Shown: one piece after another, positions 29,409 through 46,465 of the stretch
How positions within the stretch are numbered: the first letter of the stretch is position 1
Layout: the number at the start of each line of letters is the position of its first letter
Assembly: GCF_003254575.1 (NCBI RefSeq)
Contig: NZ_QJUA01000002.1
Span: 186,001 to 250,000 of the forward strand
Origin: Mycobacterium kyogaense
GTDB taxonomy: Bacteria > Actinomycetota > Actinomycetes > Mycobacteriales > Mycobacteriaceae
Direction of reading: 5' to 3'
DNA length: 64,000 nucleotides
Made by a program: the position numbers and the translations under genes
The notes under the pieces: generated by a model
The model's input: the letters and a program-made list of their open reading frames with translations, nothing else
What the model was told of the DNA's origin: nothing
Databases searched by the model: none

Positions 29409-30347
29409 TCACACCCCCGACGTGGCGCGCCCGTGATCACCGTACGGTTCGTCGCGGCGGCGCACCGCCTCCCGGAAGCCGTGCTCGCGGGCCTGCGCGA
29501 CGAACGCGTGCCCCTCCGGAGTGTGCCGGGCGATGCCGTCGAACACCGTGGAGATCATCGCGCTGGTGTCGACACCCTGGCTGTAGAGGGCGCTGTTCAT
29601 CGCGAGCTTGACCATGATGAGCTGGTTCACCGGCATCGCCGCGATGCGCTCGACGAGGCGCTCGGTGCGCTCGTCGAGATCCTCGGGTGCGGGCGCCTCG
29701 ACCGCCAGCCCCCACTCCGCGGCCTGCGCGCCGGTGATGCAATCCCCGGTCAGCAGAAGCCTTTTCGCACGCTGATCACCGAGGCGATGCGCCCACAGGC
29801 CCGCCGCGGGCACACCCCAGACTCGGGTGGGCGGATATCCGATCTTCGCGTCGGCAGCGGCGATCACCTGGTCGGCGTGCAGCGCGATGTCGGTGCCGCC
29901 TGCCACGCAGTACCCGTGGATCTTCACCACTGTCGGCTTGTCGGCGCGCATCAGGCTGCCGAAGCCGCGCACGAACCGGCTCATCATCTGATAGTCGATC
30001 ATCGGATCCCACGGCTGATCGGGCAGATGGTTGATCGCCTGCGTCTTACCCGACAGCACGGTGTCGCGATACGGACTGCCGCCACCGGCCGACGACGATC
30101 CCTCGGCGTAGGCCGAGAGGTCGAACCCGGCGCAGAACCCCTCGCCCCGGCCGGAGATCAGGATGACGTGCACGTTCGGATCGAGATCGGCCCGCTCGAC
30201 CAGGGCCGACAACTCCAGCGGAGTGTCGGCGACGATCGCGTTGCCCTTCTCGGGCCGGTTGAACGTGATCCGGGCGACGCGATCGGTGACCTCGTAGGTC
30301 ATCGTCTTCAGGTCGTCGAAGTCCACGGGCCTGATGGCGTGTGTCAT
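29409..30347 (-). CDS. echA4: Enoyl-CoA hydratase/isomerase family protein (EchA4-like)
   Basis: This 312-residue crotonase is longer than the usual 260 through an insertion after the oxyanion loop (SAYAEGSSSAGGGSPYRD, near residues 81-98) and a C-terminal extension. Motifs are GRGEGFCAGFDL and HGYCVAGGTDIALHAD, where the first catalytic Glu position appears to be Thr/Asp. Hydration chemistry is therefore uncertain, and isomerase or hydrolase activity is possible. The ATG at 30347 overlaps the fadE8 stop (ATGA). Confidence 0.88.
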   Translation of the reverse strand: MTHAIRPVDFDDLKTMTYEVTDRVARITFNRPEKGNAIVADTPLELSALVERADLDPNVHVILISGRGEGFCAGFDLSAYAEGSSSAGGGSPYRDTVLSGKTQAINHLPDQPWDPMIDYQMMSRFVRGFGSLMRADKPTVVKIHGYCVAGGTDIALHADQVIAAADAKIGYPPTRVWGVPAAGLWAHRLGDQRAKRLLLTGDCITGAQAAEWGLAVEAPAPEDLDERTERLVERIAAMPVNQLIMVKLAMNSALYSQGVDTSAMISTVFDGIARHTPEGHAFVAQAREHGFREAVRRRDEPYGDHGRATSGV

Positions 30348-31969
30348 GCCTTGACCATCGCGCGTTCGAGGATCGGCGCGAGATCGAGTCCGGTCGGCAG
30401 GGTGCCGAACGCGCCGCCCCACTGCCCACCCATCCGGGTGGCCAGGAACGCTTCGGCGACCGCCGGGTGCCCGTGCCGGACCAGCAGCGCGCCCTGCAGC
30501 GCGAGCGCGATGTTCTCGGCGACCTGGCGGGCTCGGTACTGGATCGTGTCGAAGTCGTCGAGCTGAGGCTTCAAGGCTCCGACGTGGGCGTCCAGCCGCG
30601 GATCGTGGCCAGCCGTCGCAGCCAGTTCGTCGAACAGCACGTCGATGCACTCGGGTCGGGTTGCCATGGCGCGCAACGTATCCAGCGCGCTCACGTTGCC
30701 CGAACCCTCCCAGATCCCCATCAATGGCGCCTCACGGTAGAGCCGCGGCATGCCCGAGTCCTCGACGTAGCCGTTGCCGCCCAGGCACTCCATCGCCTCG
30801 GCGGCATGCGGCGTCGCCCGCTTGCACACCCAGTACTTGGCGGCGGCCAGTCCGATCCGGCGCAGCAGCGTCTCCCGTTCGTCGCCGCGCACGGCGTGAT
30901 CGGTGGCACCGGCCATTCGCATCGCGAGCATCGTCGCCGCCTCGGCCTCCACGGCGAGATCGGCCAGCACGTTGCGCATCAGCGGCTGGTCGATCAGATA
31001 CGCACCGAACGCCTTGCGGTGTTGGGCGTGGTGAATCGCCCGCATCAGGCCGGTCCGCATGCTCGTCGCGCTGCCCAGCGTGCAATCCAGTCGCGTCAGG
31101 TTGACCATCTCGATGATGGTCGGCACCCCGCGGCCCTCCTCCCCGACCAGCCAGGCCGTCGCGCCGTCGTACTCGACCTCGCTGGAGGCGTTCGCGTGGT
31201 TGCCGAGCTTGTCCTTGAGCCGCTGCAGGAACATCCGGTTGCGACGGCCGTCGGGCAGCACCCGCGGCAGCAGGAAGCAGCTCAAACCCTGCGGAGCCTG
31301 GGCGAGCACCAGGAAGATGTCGCACATCGGAGCTGAGGTGAACCACTTGTGGCCGCGCAGCGAGTAGGTGCCGTCGCCGTTCGGCGTCGCTTCAGTGGTG
31401 CCCGCGCGGACGTCGGAGCCACCTTGCTTCTCCGTCATCGACATTCCCGCGGTGATGCCGGCCTTGGTGGTGGCCACCTTCAGTTCGGGGTCGTAGACGC
31501 GGCTGGTGAGCAGAGGCTCGTAGACCGCCGCCAGATCGGAGTTGTGGCGCAGCGCGGGCACCACGGCGTAGGTCATCGAGATCGGGCAGATGTGACCGGG
31601 CTCGGGGGTCCACACCGAGGTCTTGGCCGCGCGCACGACATGCGCCCCCGCGCGGTCGTCGGCCCACGGCGCGGCGTGCAGACCGTGGCCGACGGCCACG
31701 GTCATCAACTGGTGGTAGGCGGGATCGAACTCGATCTCGTCGACCCGATGGCCCACCCGGTCGTGGGTGTGCAGCACCGGACGGTTGCGGTCGGCGAGCT
31801 CACCCCAGCGCTGCGCCTGCGAAGAACCGCCGAGCGCGCCGAGTTCGTGCACCTCGTCGACACCCCACTGGCCGCCCTCCCGGATCAGCGCCTCGGCGAG
31901 GACGGGCGAGGCGGCGGGGTTGAAGTCCTCCAGCGGAGGGACCTGATTGGTGACGACGTGCGTGTCCAT
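30344..31969 (-). CDS. fadE8: Acyl-CoA dehydrogenase, AidB-like (FadE8)
   Basis: This flavoprotein of about 541 residues matches the AidB/isovaleryl-CoA dehydrogenase-related group. FAD/substrate motifs are GMSMTEKQGGSDV, GHKWFTSAPMCD and AMECLGGNGYVEDSGMPRLYREAPL, followed by IWEGSGNV. AidB relatives protect against alkylation damage in E. coli, but mycobacterial FadE8 is usually viewed as an acyl-CoA dehydrogenase. ATG 31969 is preferred over GTG 31975; no good ribosome site is visible. It is the first gene of the fadE8-echA4-paaX-echA5 operon. Confidence 0.92.
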   Translation of the reverse strand: MDTHVVTNQVPPLEDFNPAASPVLAEALIREGGQWGVDEVHELGALGGSSQAQRWGELADRNRPVLHTHDRVGHRVDEIEFDPAYHQLMTVAVGHGLHAAPWADDRAGAHVVRAAKTSVWTPEPGHICPISMTYAVVPALRHNSDLAAVYEPLLTSRVYDPELKVATTKAGITAGMSMTEKQGGSDVRAGTTEATPNGDGTYSLRGHKWFTSAPMCDIFLVLAQAPQGLSCFLLPRVLPDGRRNRMFLQRLKDKLGNHANASSEVEYDGATAWLVGEEGRGVPTIIEMVNLTRLDCTLGSATSMRTGLMRAIHHAQHRKAFGAYLIDQPLMRNVLADLAVEAEAATMLAMRMAGATDHAVRGDERETLLRRIGLAAAKYWVCKRATPHAAEAMECLGGNGYVEDSGMPRLYREAPLMGIWEGSGNVSALDTLRAMATRPECIDVLFDELAATAGHDPRLDAHVGALKPQLDDFDTIQYRARQVAENIALALQGALLVRHGHPAVAEAFLATRMGGQWGGAFGTLPTGLDLAPILERAMVKA

Positions 31970-31979
31970 GCCCACACTG

Positions 31980-32013
31980 TTACATCTTTGCGACGGTCAC
32001 ACAAGATCTGTAA
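31980..32013 (-). promoter_or_regulatory. Imperfect dyad upstream of fadE8
   Basis: TTACATCTT at 31980-31988 and AAGATCTGTAA at 32003-32013 are inverted copies (two extra bases in the second arm) 14 bp apart. They lie immediately before the fadE8 start. The position suits an operator for the operon's PaaX-like regulator. Confidence 0.45.
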
Positions 32014-33070
32014 TAGTCGCGCGAGCGCGCCATGCGTCGTAGCGATGCAGCCCGATCAGGACCACCGCCGCCAGCGCCCACCCCAGCAGTAGATCGACCA
32101 CGTAATGCTCGGCGCTGTAGACCAACGTGAACGCCATGACCAGCGGATAGGCGACCAACAAAGGGCGCCAGCGCCGCTGCACCCGCGTCCACAGGAATGC
32201 GGCCAACGCCGCGGACATGCCTGCATGTAGCGACGGGATCGCCGCCACCAGGTTCACGCTGGCCTGCCCCTGGTCCAGCAGCGCGGTCGCCGAATGGAGG
32301 TTCAGCTTGCCCCAACCACGGCCCACGATGCGCTCGACCCATCCGTGCGCGTCGTCCTGGGTGAACTGCATCGAGCCGAGCAGACCACCGTCGGGTACGC
32401 CGCGCGCCGAGCGGAACATGCAGCCCGGCCCGGACGGCCCACCGGACACGTCACCAGGTGTGCAGCGGGCCGCGGCCCACGGCGGGGCGGCCGGCAGCAG
32501 CGCATAGATCAGCAGCGCGATCAGATTCAGCCCGACGAAGAGCCGGACGAACGCCTTCCACTCCTCCCGATCGCGGAGCCACAGCACGCCCGCGATGACA
32601 TAGGGGAGGATGAAGAACGACATGTAGACCGCGCTGATCACCACCTCCCACCAGGGCGGCGTCGGCATCTTCAGGCGTTCCTGCAGCCACACCGTGGGCA
32701 TCGCGCCGCCGAACATCGCGCGGTCGGCGTCGGCCTGCCAGTGCCACAGCGTGGGGCGGCCGATCAGCGTGGCCGCTCCCCTGCTCAGGTCGTAGGCGAT
32801 GAGCACCAGCGCGAACGGCAGCCAATCGCGCACCACGGCGATCATCCGCCGGCCCTGCCCGATACTGGCGGCCAGCAGACCGGTGCAGATGTAGACCAGC
32901 AGCAGCTCGCGGTTGAACGCCAGACCGTCGGTCACCGTCCGGTACGCGACGACCGCGGCCCAGACGGCGACGGCGACCCACCGCAGGACGCGCAGCCGGT
33001 TCACACCGCGCCGCGGCGGTGCGTCCGGCGCGGGCGCAGGTGCAATCGACGACTGTTCGATTGCGGACAC
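31997..33070 (-). CDS. PAP2-type/inositol-phosphotransferase-like membrane protein
   Basis: This 357-residue polytopic membrane protein has about six hydrophobic segments. The C-terminal phosphatase motifs are PSLHAGMSAALAAF and YSAEHYVVDLLLGW, the two histidine motifs of the PAP2/Aur1 superfamily. Such proteins transfer or remove lipid-linked phosphate groups at the membrane. The start is GTG 33070 with AAAGG upstream. It runs in the same direction as the fadE8 operon but has its own leader. Confidence 0.85.
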   Translation of the reverse strand: MSAIEQSSIAPAPAPDAPPRRGVNRLRVLRWVAVAVWAAVVAYRTVTDGLAFNRELLLVYICTGLLAASIGQGRRMIAVVRDWLPFALVLIAYDLSRGAATLIGRPTLWHWQADADRAMFGGAMPTVWLQERLKMPTPPWWEVVISAVYMSFFILPYVIAGVLWLRDREEWKAFVRLFVGLNLIALLIYALLPAAPPWAAARCTPGDVSGGPSGPGCMFRSARGVPDGGLLGSMQFTQDDAHGWVERIVGRGWGKLNLHSATALLDQGQASVNLVAAIPSLHAGMSAALAAFLWTRVQRRWRPLLVAYPLVMAFTLVYSAEHYVVDLLLGWALAAVVLIGLHRYDAWRARATITDLV

Positions 33071-33183
33071 ATGAGCCTTTCGACACGGGAAGGGCAAGGA
33101 TTCCCGGCGTCAGACTAATTAACCTCGCGGCCAGCTGCCGTTCAACATGGGTTCGGCTACGAAGTTGTGACCGTCAAGGTCTG

Positions 33184-33933
33184 TCAGAGGTTGTCGCGCA
33201 AGAACGCGATGTCGTCCTTGCGGCCCTCGTCGGCGGTCTCGCAGATCACCGGCGCGCCGGCGGCGGACACGACCGCGACCAGCAGCTGCGGATCGATCTG
33301 CCCGGTGCCGAAATTCGCGTGGCGGTCCGCACCCGAGCCCGCGGCATCGCGCGAGTCGTTGCAGTGCACCAGGTCGATGCGGCCCGTGATGGACTTGATG
33401 CGCTCGACCGCGTCGACCAGCGCCTCGCCGGCCGCCCAGGCGTGGCAGGTGTCCAGGCAGAACCCGATGCCCTTGTCCCCGATGTGGTCCCACAGCCGGG
33501 CGATGGTGTCGAAGTGACGGGCCATCGCGTGGTCGCCGCCCGCGGTGTTCTCGAGGTAGACCGGAACCTCGGACTCCAGATAGTCGAGCGCCTTCACCCA
33601 CCGTTCGAAGCCCGCGTCCATGTCGTTGTCGTCGGCGTGGCCGCCGTGCACGATCACCGCGGTGGCGCCGACCTCGGCGGCCGCATCGCAGGTGTCCTGC
33701 AGGATCTTGCGCGACGGGATGCGCACCCGGTTGTTCGCCGACGCCACGTTGATCAGGTACGGCGCATGCACGTAGATCGGTGTGCTCGCCGCCCGCAGTA
33801 CCTCGGCGTCCTCGCGCGGTTTGGGCTTCTTCCAGCTCTGCGGGTTGCCGAGGAAGAACTGGATGACGTCGGCGCCGTCAGCGGCCGCCGCTGCCAGGGG
33901 GTCGTCACCGTGGACGTGGGATCCGATCAGCAC
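33184..33933 (-). CDS. nfo: Endonuclease IV
   Basis: This 249-residue TIM-barrel AP endonuclease uses three metals. Metal-ligand signatures are [42 protein letters not shown] and [22 protein letters not shown]. It nicks DNA at abasic sites in base-excision repair. By position it matches M. tuberculosis end (Rv0670). Confidence 0.95.
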   Translation of the reverse strand: MLIGSHVHGDDPLAAAAADGADVIQFFLGNPQSWKKPKPREDAEVLRAASTPIYVHAPYLINVASANNRVRIPSRKILQDTCDAAAEVGATAVIVHGGHADDNDMDAGFERWVKALDYLESEVPVYLENTAGGDHAMARHFDTIARLWDHIGDKGIGFCLDTCHAWAAGEALVDAVERIKSITGRIDLVHCNDSRDAAGSGADRHANFGTGQIDPQLLVAVVSAAGAPVICETADEGRKDDIAFLRDNL

Positions 33934-33998
33934 GCCGCCGAGTCTAAACGCGGCGTCAGACAGGGGTGCGAAGCGGCGAATTGGGGAAAGGTAAGGGC

Positions 33999-35414
33999 AT
34001 GGCGTCGCAGACGGAATACGACCTGGTGGTCATCGGCTCGGGCCCTGGCGGGCAGAAAGCGGCGGTGGCCGCAGCGAAACTCGGCAAGTCCGTCGCGGTG
34101 ATCGAACGCGGCTGGATGCTGGGCGGGGTGTGCGTCAACACCGGGACGATCCCGTCGAAGACGCTGCGCGAGGCCGTCATCTACCTGACGGGGATGAATC
34201 AGCGCGAGCTGTACGGCACCAGCTACCGGGTCAAGGAGCACATCACCACCGACGACCTGCATCAGCGCACTCAGCACGTCATCACGCGGGAGGTCGACGT
34301 GGTCCGCTCGCAGCTGATCCGCAACCGGATCGACCTGTTCACCGGACACGGTCGCTTCGTCGACCCGCACACCGTCATCGTGGAGAACGACAACGACAGC
34401 GAGCACATCACCGTCAGCGCCGAGAACATTGTGATCGCCACCGGCACCAAACCCGCCCGGCCCGACGACATCGAGTTCGACGGCGAGCACGTGCTCGACT
34501 CCGACGGCATCCTCGGGCTCAAGAAGGTGCCGCTGTCGATGGTGGTGGTCGGCGCCGGCGTCATCGGGATCGAATACGCCTCGATCTTCGCCGCGCTCGG
34601 CACCAAGGTCACCGTCATCGAGAAGCGCCCCTCGATGCTCGACTTCGTCGACTCCGAGATCGTCGAGGCGCTCACGTTCCACCTGCGCGATCTCGCGGTG
34701 ACGTTCCGGTTCGGCGAAGAAGTCACCGGAGTGGAGATCGGCGAGAACACCACGTTGACGACGCTGGCATCGGGCAAGCGGATCGCCGCCGATACCGTGA
34801 TGTACTCGGCCGGGCGGCAAGGCCTGACCGAGACGCTGGACCTCGAGGCGGCGGGCCTGGAGGCGGACAAGCGGGGACGCCTGCAGGTCGACGACGACTT
34901 CCGCACCTCCGTCGACCACATCTTCGCCGTCGGCGACGTCATCGGGTTCCCCGCGCTTGCCGCGACCTCTATGGACCAGGGGCGCCTCGCGGCCTACCAC
35001 GCGTTCGACGAGCCGGCCAACGACATGACCGCACTGCAACCGATCGGGATCTACACCATTCCCGAGGTGTCGTTCGTCGGCGCCACCGAGGCCGAACTGA
35101 CCGAGAAGTCGGTGCCGTACGAATTCGGGGTGGCCCGCTACCGCGAGCTGGCCCGCGGGCAGATCGCCGGCGATTCACACGGCATGCTCAAGCTGCTGGT
35201 CTCCACCGAAGACCGGAAGCTGTTGGGAATTCACATCTTCGGCAGCAATGCCACCGAGCTGATCCACATCGGGCAGGCCGTGATGGGCTGTGGCGGCACG
35301 GTCGACTACCTCGTCGACGCGGTGCTGAACTATCCGACGTTCTCCGAGGCCTACAAGATCGCCGCGCTCGACGTCACCAACAAGCTGCGCGCCGTCGAAG
35401 AGTTCCAGAAATAG
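33999..35414 (+). CDS. sthA: Soluble pyridine nucleotide transhydrogenase
   Basis: This 471-residue flavoprotein interconverts NADH and NADPH pools. FAD site: [15 protein letters not shown](P) site: [14 protein letters not shown] near residue 185. FAD motif: [11 protein letters not shown]. The disulfide motif of lipoamide/mercuric reductases is broken: [10 protein letters not shown] has Thr where the second Cys would be, the mark of SthA. The ATG at 33999 follows GGGGAAAGG. A bidirectional terminator separates it from rpoC. Confidence 0.93.
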   Translation: MASQTEYDLVVIGSGPGGQKAAVAAAKLGKSVAVIERGWMLGGVCVNTGTIPSKTLREAVIYLTGMNQRELYGTSYRVKEHITTDDLHQRTQHVITREVDVVRSQLIRNRIDLFTGHGRFVDPHTVIVENDNDSEHITVSAENIVIATGTKPARPDDIEFDGEHVLDSDGILGLKKVPLSMVVVGAGVIGIEYASIFAALGTKVTVIEKRPSMLDFVDSEIVEALTFHLRDLAVTFRFGEEVTGVEIGENTTLTTLASGKRIAADTVMYSAGRQGLTETLDLEAAGLEADKRGRLQVDDDFRTSVDHIFAVGDVIGFPALAATSMDQGRLAAYHAFDEPANDMTALQPIGIYTIPEVSFVGATEAELTEKSVPYEFGVARYRELARGQIAGDSHGMLKLLVSTEDRKLLGIHIFGSNATELIHIGQAVMGCGGTVDYLVDAVLNYPTFSEAYKIAALDVTNKLRAVEEFQK

Positions 35415-35416
35415 AA

Positions 35417-35447
35417 AGAACCCCCACTCGTGCTGAGTGGGGGTTCT
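35417..35447. terminator. Bidirectional terminator between sthA and rpoC
   Basis: AGAACCCCCACTC (35417-35429) and GAGTGGGGGTTCT (35435-35447) form a perfect 13-bp stem with a five-base loop. A T-rich run follows on both strands (TTCC.. on plus, TTCTATTT on minus). It lies directly between the two convergent stops. Confidence 0.92.
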
Positions 35448-35467
35448 TCCTGTCTGACTCTGACTAC

Positions 35468-39445
<3,978 letters not shown>

Positions 39446-39454
39446 CTAGAAAAC

Positions 39455-43048
<3,594 letters not shown>

Positions 43049-43130
43049 CTAGATCGCTGAGCAGGGCTCAGGCTTCGACTACGTGGGCGGTGCGGATGAG
43101 GTGGGCAGGATGCAGCCAGCGCAACGTCCA

Positions 43131-43159
43131 ACGATAGCGCAGGACGGGCTATTCCTCAA
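43131..43159 (-). promoter_or_regulatory. rpoB proximal promoter
   Basis: On the minus strand TTGAGG (43159-43154) and TATCGT (43136-43131) are separated by 17 bp, a good SigA promoter. Transcription would start near 43125 and give a leader of about 175 nt. Confidence 0.7.
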
Positions 43160-43236
43160 CATCCGCCAAAGATCGCATGCCACGAAGGCTTGGTCGCTGG
43201 CTGGCGTCCTCATCCCGTGCAAACATGCTGGCCAAT

Positions 43237-43265
43237 AGATTGGCCCGGTTTCGCCCTTCCGTCAA
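43237..43265 (-). promoter_or_regulatory. rpoB distal promoter
   Basis: On the minus strand TTGACG (43265-43260) and CAATCT (43242-43237) are separated by 17 bp. The -35 matches five of six consensus positions. Transcription would start near 43230. Tandem rpoB promoters are known in mycobacteria. Confidence 0.7.
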
Positions 43266-43309
43266 GAGACAACGCGGTGTTTGGGGGTAATTGCCGCATC
43301 AGATGCTCA

Positions 43310-44962
43310 TCAGATCGTCACGGTGCGTACGCGCCGGGTCGATGACGAGGTCAGCTGATCCCACCACCAGCCCGTGACGACGCTCCACGCCGAGGCGCCA
43401 CTGTTGTAGAGCCGGTCGGTGTGGGTGCCGTCGAGCATGTCGTTGATCCAGCCCGCGGCGAGCACCTTGTTCGCCAGCACATCCACCGGTGACGAGTGCC
43501 CCATCGCGAGGTAGGCGAAGTACTGCACGATCGGCGCGGTGGTCTGCATGCCGTCGGCGTGCGAACCGTCCCGGAAGGTGACGCCCGTGAACATGCCCGG
43601 CCGCACGGAGTTCAGCTTGCGATTCGTGTCGCCGTACCAGTTCCACGAGCTGGGCCCGGCGGCGATGTTGTACACCGGGATCGACGTGGGGATCGCCGCG
43701 ATGTCCTGCCCCAGAAAGCTCAGCGTGCCGACACCGTCGAACATGATCAGCCCGGCCAGATCGTCGGCGTTGCCGGTCTCCACCATGTATCTGCCGACCA
43801 TCGCCACCAGGCCGCCTCCTGCGGAGTGCCCGGCGAGCACGACCCGCGTGGGCAGCACCCCGTCGAATCCGGCCGCGCGGGCGCTGGCGGTCAGCGCGGC
43901 GCGGTCGCCGGCGAACAGAGCCGCGATCGCGCGCCCGGTGCTCGGCCATTCGAGGGGATAGTCGTCGATGTCGAACGGGTTCCACGTCAGCGACGGCACC
44001 ACCACGATGCTGTCGGTCTTCTCGGCCAGGTAGGCCGCCGTCGCGCTGTAGAACGAGGCATTGGCCAGGAAGCCGTGCTGCAGGTAGATCAGCCCGGCCG
44101 GAGAGTCGGTGTCCGGGAAGTACCAGTCGGCGGGGACGTCCTTGTGACCGCCGATGGTCAGCGTCGAGGACTCCACCCGCACGCTGCTGCCGAAGGGCGT
44201 GCGGACCGGACCGGCGAAGAACTGCATGGTGTCGGTGTAGAAGTCGTAGAACTTCTTCCCGATGGTGTTCAGCACGTCCAGCAACGTCGACTTGGTCTGC
44301 ACCGGCGGCGCCTCGGCAGCGGCCAGCTGCATCACCATGGCGCCGTCCTGTGCACCCAGATCGGTCTCGATGCCCGTGGCGAACGCGCTGAAGTGGGAGC
44401 GACGCTGCTCGGAGGACGTGGCGGCGGGCTCACTGACGGGTTCGGCGACGGATGCACTCGTGGGCTCGGCGACGGACTCACTCGTGGGCTCGGTGACGGA
44501 CGGTTCAGACGCCGGGTCAGACACCGGGTCTGACTCCGGCGCGCGGTGCTTGCCGCCGCCGAACAGTGACCGCACGGGCTTGCGCGTCGGACCTGTGGTT
44601 ATCGGGTCGTCCGTCGCCGTGGTCGGCTCGGGATCCGGGGACGCCACGACAGGCGTTCCCACGTCGGGATCGGTCGCGTCGGGATCGGCCTCAGGCTTGT
44701 CCGCGTCCGGTTTCGTCGAGTCCGGTGTCGTCTCGGACTCGTCCCGGTGCGGCTTGAGACCGAGCTTGCGGTCCCGCTTCGGAGCGGTCTTCACCGTCGT
44801 CGCGTCATCGCCGCCTCGTGTGGCGTTCGATGATGCCTGGGTGTCCGTGCCCGACGAGGTCCCCTCGTCAGCCGCCGCGACACCAGCACTGGTCAGCATC
44901 GCAGCTGACATTCCCCCCGCTAGTAAGCCTGTCCCCAACCAGACCCGATAGCGGTCGACCAT
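43310..44962 (-). CDS. Secreted alpha/beta hydrolase with low-complexity linker
   Basis: This 550-residue protein has a signal peptide (about residues 1-31, ending GVAAA). A long acidic Asp/Thr/Pro/Ser-rich region (about 32-200) contains imperfect repeats (SESVAEP, SASVAEP, PVSEP). The C-terminal alpha/beta hydrolase domain (about 260-545) has the nucleophile motif GHSAGG in VVLAGHSAGGGLVAM. The disordered linker resembles wall-spanning segments. Substrate unknown; a lipid esterase is the simplest guess. It has its own promoter at 45047-45075. Confidence 0.85.
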   Translation of the reverse strand: MVDRYRVWLGTGLLAGGMSAAMLTSAGVAAADEGTSSGTDTQASSNATRGGDDATTVKTAPKRDRKLGLKPHRDESETTPDSTKPDADKPEADPDATDPDVGTPVVASPDPEPTTATDDPITTGPTRKPVRSLFGGGKHRAPESDPVSDPASEPSVTEPTSESVAEPTSASVAEPVSEPAATSSEQRRSHFSAFATGIETDLGAQDGAMVMQLAAAEAPPVQTKSTLLDVLNTIGKKFYDFYTDTMQFFAGPVRTPFGSSVRVESSTLTIGGHKDVPADWYFPDTDSPAGLIYLQHGFLANASFYSATAAYLAEKTDSIVVVPSLTWNPFDIDDYPLEWPSTGRAIAALFAGDRAALTASARAAGFDGVLPTRVVLAGHSAGGGLVAMVGRYMVETGNADDLAGLIMFDGVGTLSFLGQDIAAIPTSIPVYNIAAGPSSWNWYGDTNRKLNSVRPGMFTGVTFRDGSHADGMQTTAPIVQYFAYLAMGHSSPVDVLANKVLAAGWINDMLDGTHTDRLYNSGASAWSVVTGWWWDQLTSSSTRRVRTVTI

Positions 44963-45046
44963 TTTTCTCCTGTTTCAGACAGCACCGAGAAATCACGCGT
45001 AACTGTCGTGAGTGCGGTTTTCCGCGCGATGACGCGATTCTGGCAA

Positions 45047-45075
45047 ACTGTATAGCCGCTATGACGGCCCCGCAA
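45047..45075 (-). promoter_or_regulatory. Promoter of the secreted hydrolase gene
   Basis: On the minus strand TTGCGG (45075-45070) and TACAGT (45052-45047) are separated by 17 bp. The spacer carries a perfect dyad, ATAGCCGCTAT (45052-45062), which a regulator could use. The start would be near 45040, about 78 nt before the gene. Confidence 0.6.
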
Positions 45076-45096
45076 GAGAACGGGCGATGAAAACTT

Positions 45097-45122
45097 GACA
45101 GGCGCCGAGAACGGCGCCTGTC
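45097..45122 (-). terminator. Intrinsic terminator after mkl
   Basis: GACAGGCGCC (45097-45106) and GGCGCCTGTC (45113-45122) form a perfect 10-bp stem with a six-base loop. On the minus strand it is followed by AAGTTTTCA, and it sits about 70 bp beyond the mkl stop. Confidence 0.8.
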
Positions 45123-45192
45123 GGTGGGTTGATCAGGGCGCGGCAAAGCCGCTCACGTCAGATGAGAGTGCCGCCCGGGGAGCGGGCTGCCG

Positions 45193-46266
45193 TCAGCGTT
45201 CGCCGCTGACGGGGATACGCCCGGTGGGCGCATCGTCCTCGTCACGACGCGACTGCTCGCCGTCGTAGTCGCGAGCAGAGGAAGTCTGCGTGTTCTCGAG
45301 GTCCTCGCGGATGGCTTCCTGGGCGGCCGGGGGCAGGGTGTGCATGATCTCGCGCACCCGCGCCTGACGACGCGCGACGGCTTTGCGCTCGGGCATGCCC
45401 GGCGTGGCCATCACCTGCGGCGGCACGCCCTCGATCTCCTCGACACCACCGTCGTGGTGGCCGGCGTCGACCATGGCCTGCTCCTCGGCCATCGTCGACT
45501 CGTCCTTCTCTTCCGACATGCCGATCGGACCGAGGCGGCGGCCGTTGAGGAACTGGCGCACCACCGGCTCGTCGGAGGTCAGCAGCACCTCACGCGGGCC
45601 GAACATCACCAGGTGCTTGCGGAACAGCATGCCCATGTTGTCGGGCACCGTCCGCGCGATGTTGATGTTGTGCGTCACGATCAGGATCGTGCAGTCGATC
45701 TGGGCGTTGATGTCGATCAGCAACTGCGACAGGTAGGCCGTACGCACCGGGTCCAGACCCGAGTCCGGCTCGTCACAGAGAATGATCTGCGGGTCCAGCA
45801 CCAGCGAGCGAGCCAGACCGGCACGCTTGCGCATACCACCGGAGATCTCCCCGGGGAATTTGTTCTCGTCCCCACCCAGACCGACGAGGTCGAGCTTCTC
45901 CATCACGATCTGACGGATCTCGGATTCCTTCTTCTTCGTGTGCTCACGAAGGGGGAACGCCGTGTTGTCGTACAGGCTCATCGAGCCGAACAGCGCGCCG
46001 TCCTGGAACATCACACCGAACAGGGTGCGGATCTCGTAGAGCTCCTTGGCCGAGCACTCGATGATGTTCGTGCCGTCGACGATGATCTTGCCGCGCTCCG
46101 GCCGCAGCAGGCCGATCAGCGACTTCAAGAACACCGACTTACCGGTACCCGACGGGCCCAGCAGCACGCTCACCTCACCGGCGGGCAGGTCGAACGTGAC
46201 GTCTTCCCAAATTCGCTGCGAACCAAAGGACTTCGTCAATCCCTCGACCTGGATACCAATGCCCAC
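45193..46266 (-). CDS. mkl: Mce transporter ATPase Mkl (MceG)
   Basis: This 357-residue ABC ATPase has Walker A GPSGTGKS, signature SGGMRKR and Walker B IILCDEPDSGLDP. A C-terminal extension of about 110 residues is typical of MceG. It energises the Mce lipid/cholesterol importers and is encoded apart from the mce operons. The extension is acidic and ends in an Arg/Asp-rich tail. Confidence 0.95.
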   Translation of the reverse strand: MGIGIQVEGLTKSFGSQRIWEDVTFDLPAGEVSVLLGPSGTGKSVFLKSLIGLLRPERGKIIVDGTNIIECSAKELYEIRTLFGVMFQDGALFGSMSLYDNTAFPLREHTKKKESEIRQIVMEKLDLVGLGGDENKFPGEISGGMRKRAGLARSLVLDPQIILCDEPDSGLDPVRTAYLSQLLIDINAQIDCTILIVTHNINIARTVPDNMGMLFRKHLVMFGPREVLLTSDEPVVRQFLNGRRLGPIGMSEEKDESTMAEEQAMVDAGHHDGGVEEIEGVPPQVMATPGMPERKAVARRQARVREIMHTLPPAAQEAIREDLENTQTSSARDYDGEQSRRDEDDAPTGRIPVSGER

Positions 46267-46378
46267 GCGAATTCCTCTCGCCTAACCAGCACGTGCTCGC
46301 CACGGATTACCCGCCTGTGGCTTGAGTCACTGTAACCTACCGGCCCACGTGCCGAAGCCGGACCGGCCTGAACGCAGT

Positions 46379-46411
46379 GTGGGGCTGGCCTGTTTGCCAG
46401 ACCAGCCCCAC
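46379..46411 (-). terminator. Terminator-like hairpin after rplL
   Basis: GTGGGGCTGG (46379-46388) and CCAGCCCCAC (46402-46411) pair perfectly over 10 bp. It lies 55 bp after the rplL stop and before mkl. The T run (TTTT) is on the plus-strand side, so on the minus strand termination would depend on the stem alone. Confidence 0.55.
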
Positions 46412-46465
46412 TTTTGACGTTGTCGTCGATGCCCGATTCGAACCCGACGGCTACGTAACTGCGTC

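Noticed and set aside
29409-30650. Longer echA4 starting inside fadE8
   Set aside because: The upstream extension lacks crotonase-like sequence, while ATG 30347 gives the ATGA coupling seen throughout the operon.
44818-45090. 90-codon plus-strand frame over the hydrolase signal-peptide region
   Set aside because: Mostly antisense to the secreted hydrolase, and its remainder lies in that gene's promoter; no ribosome site.
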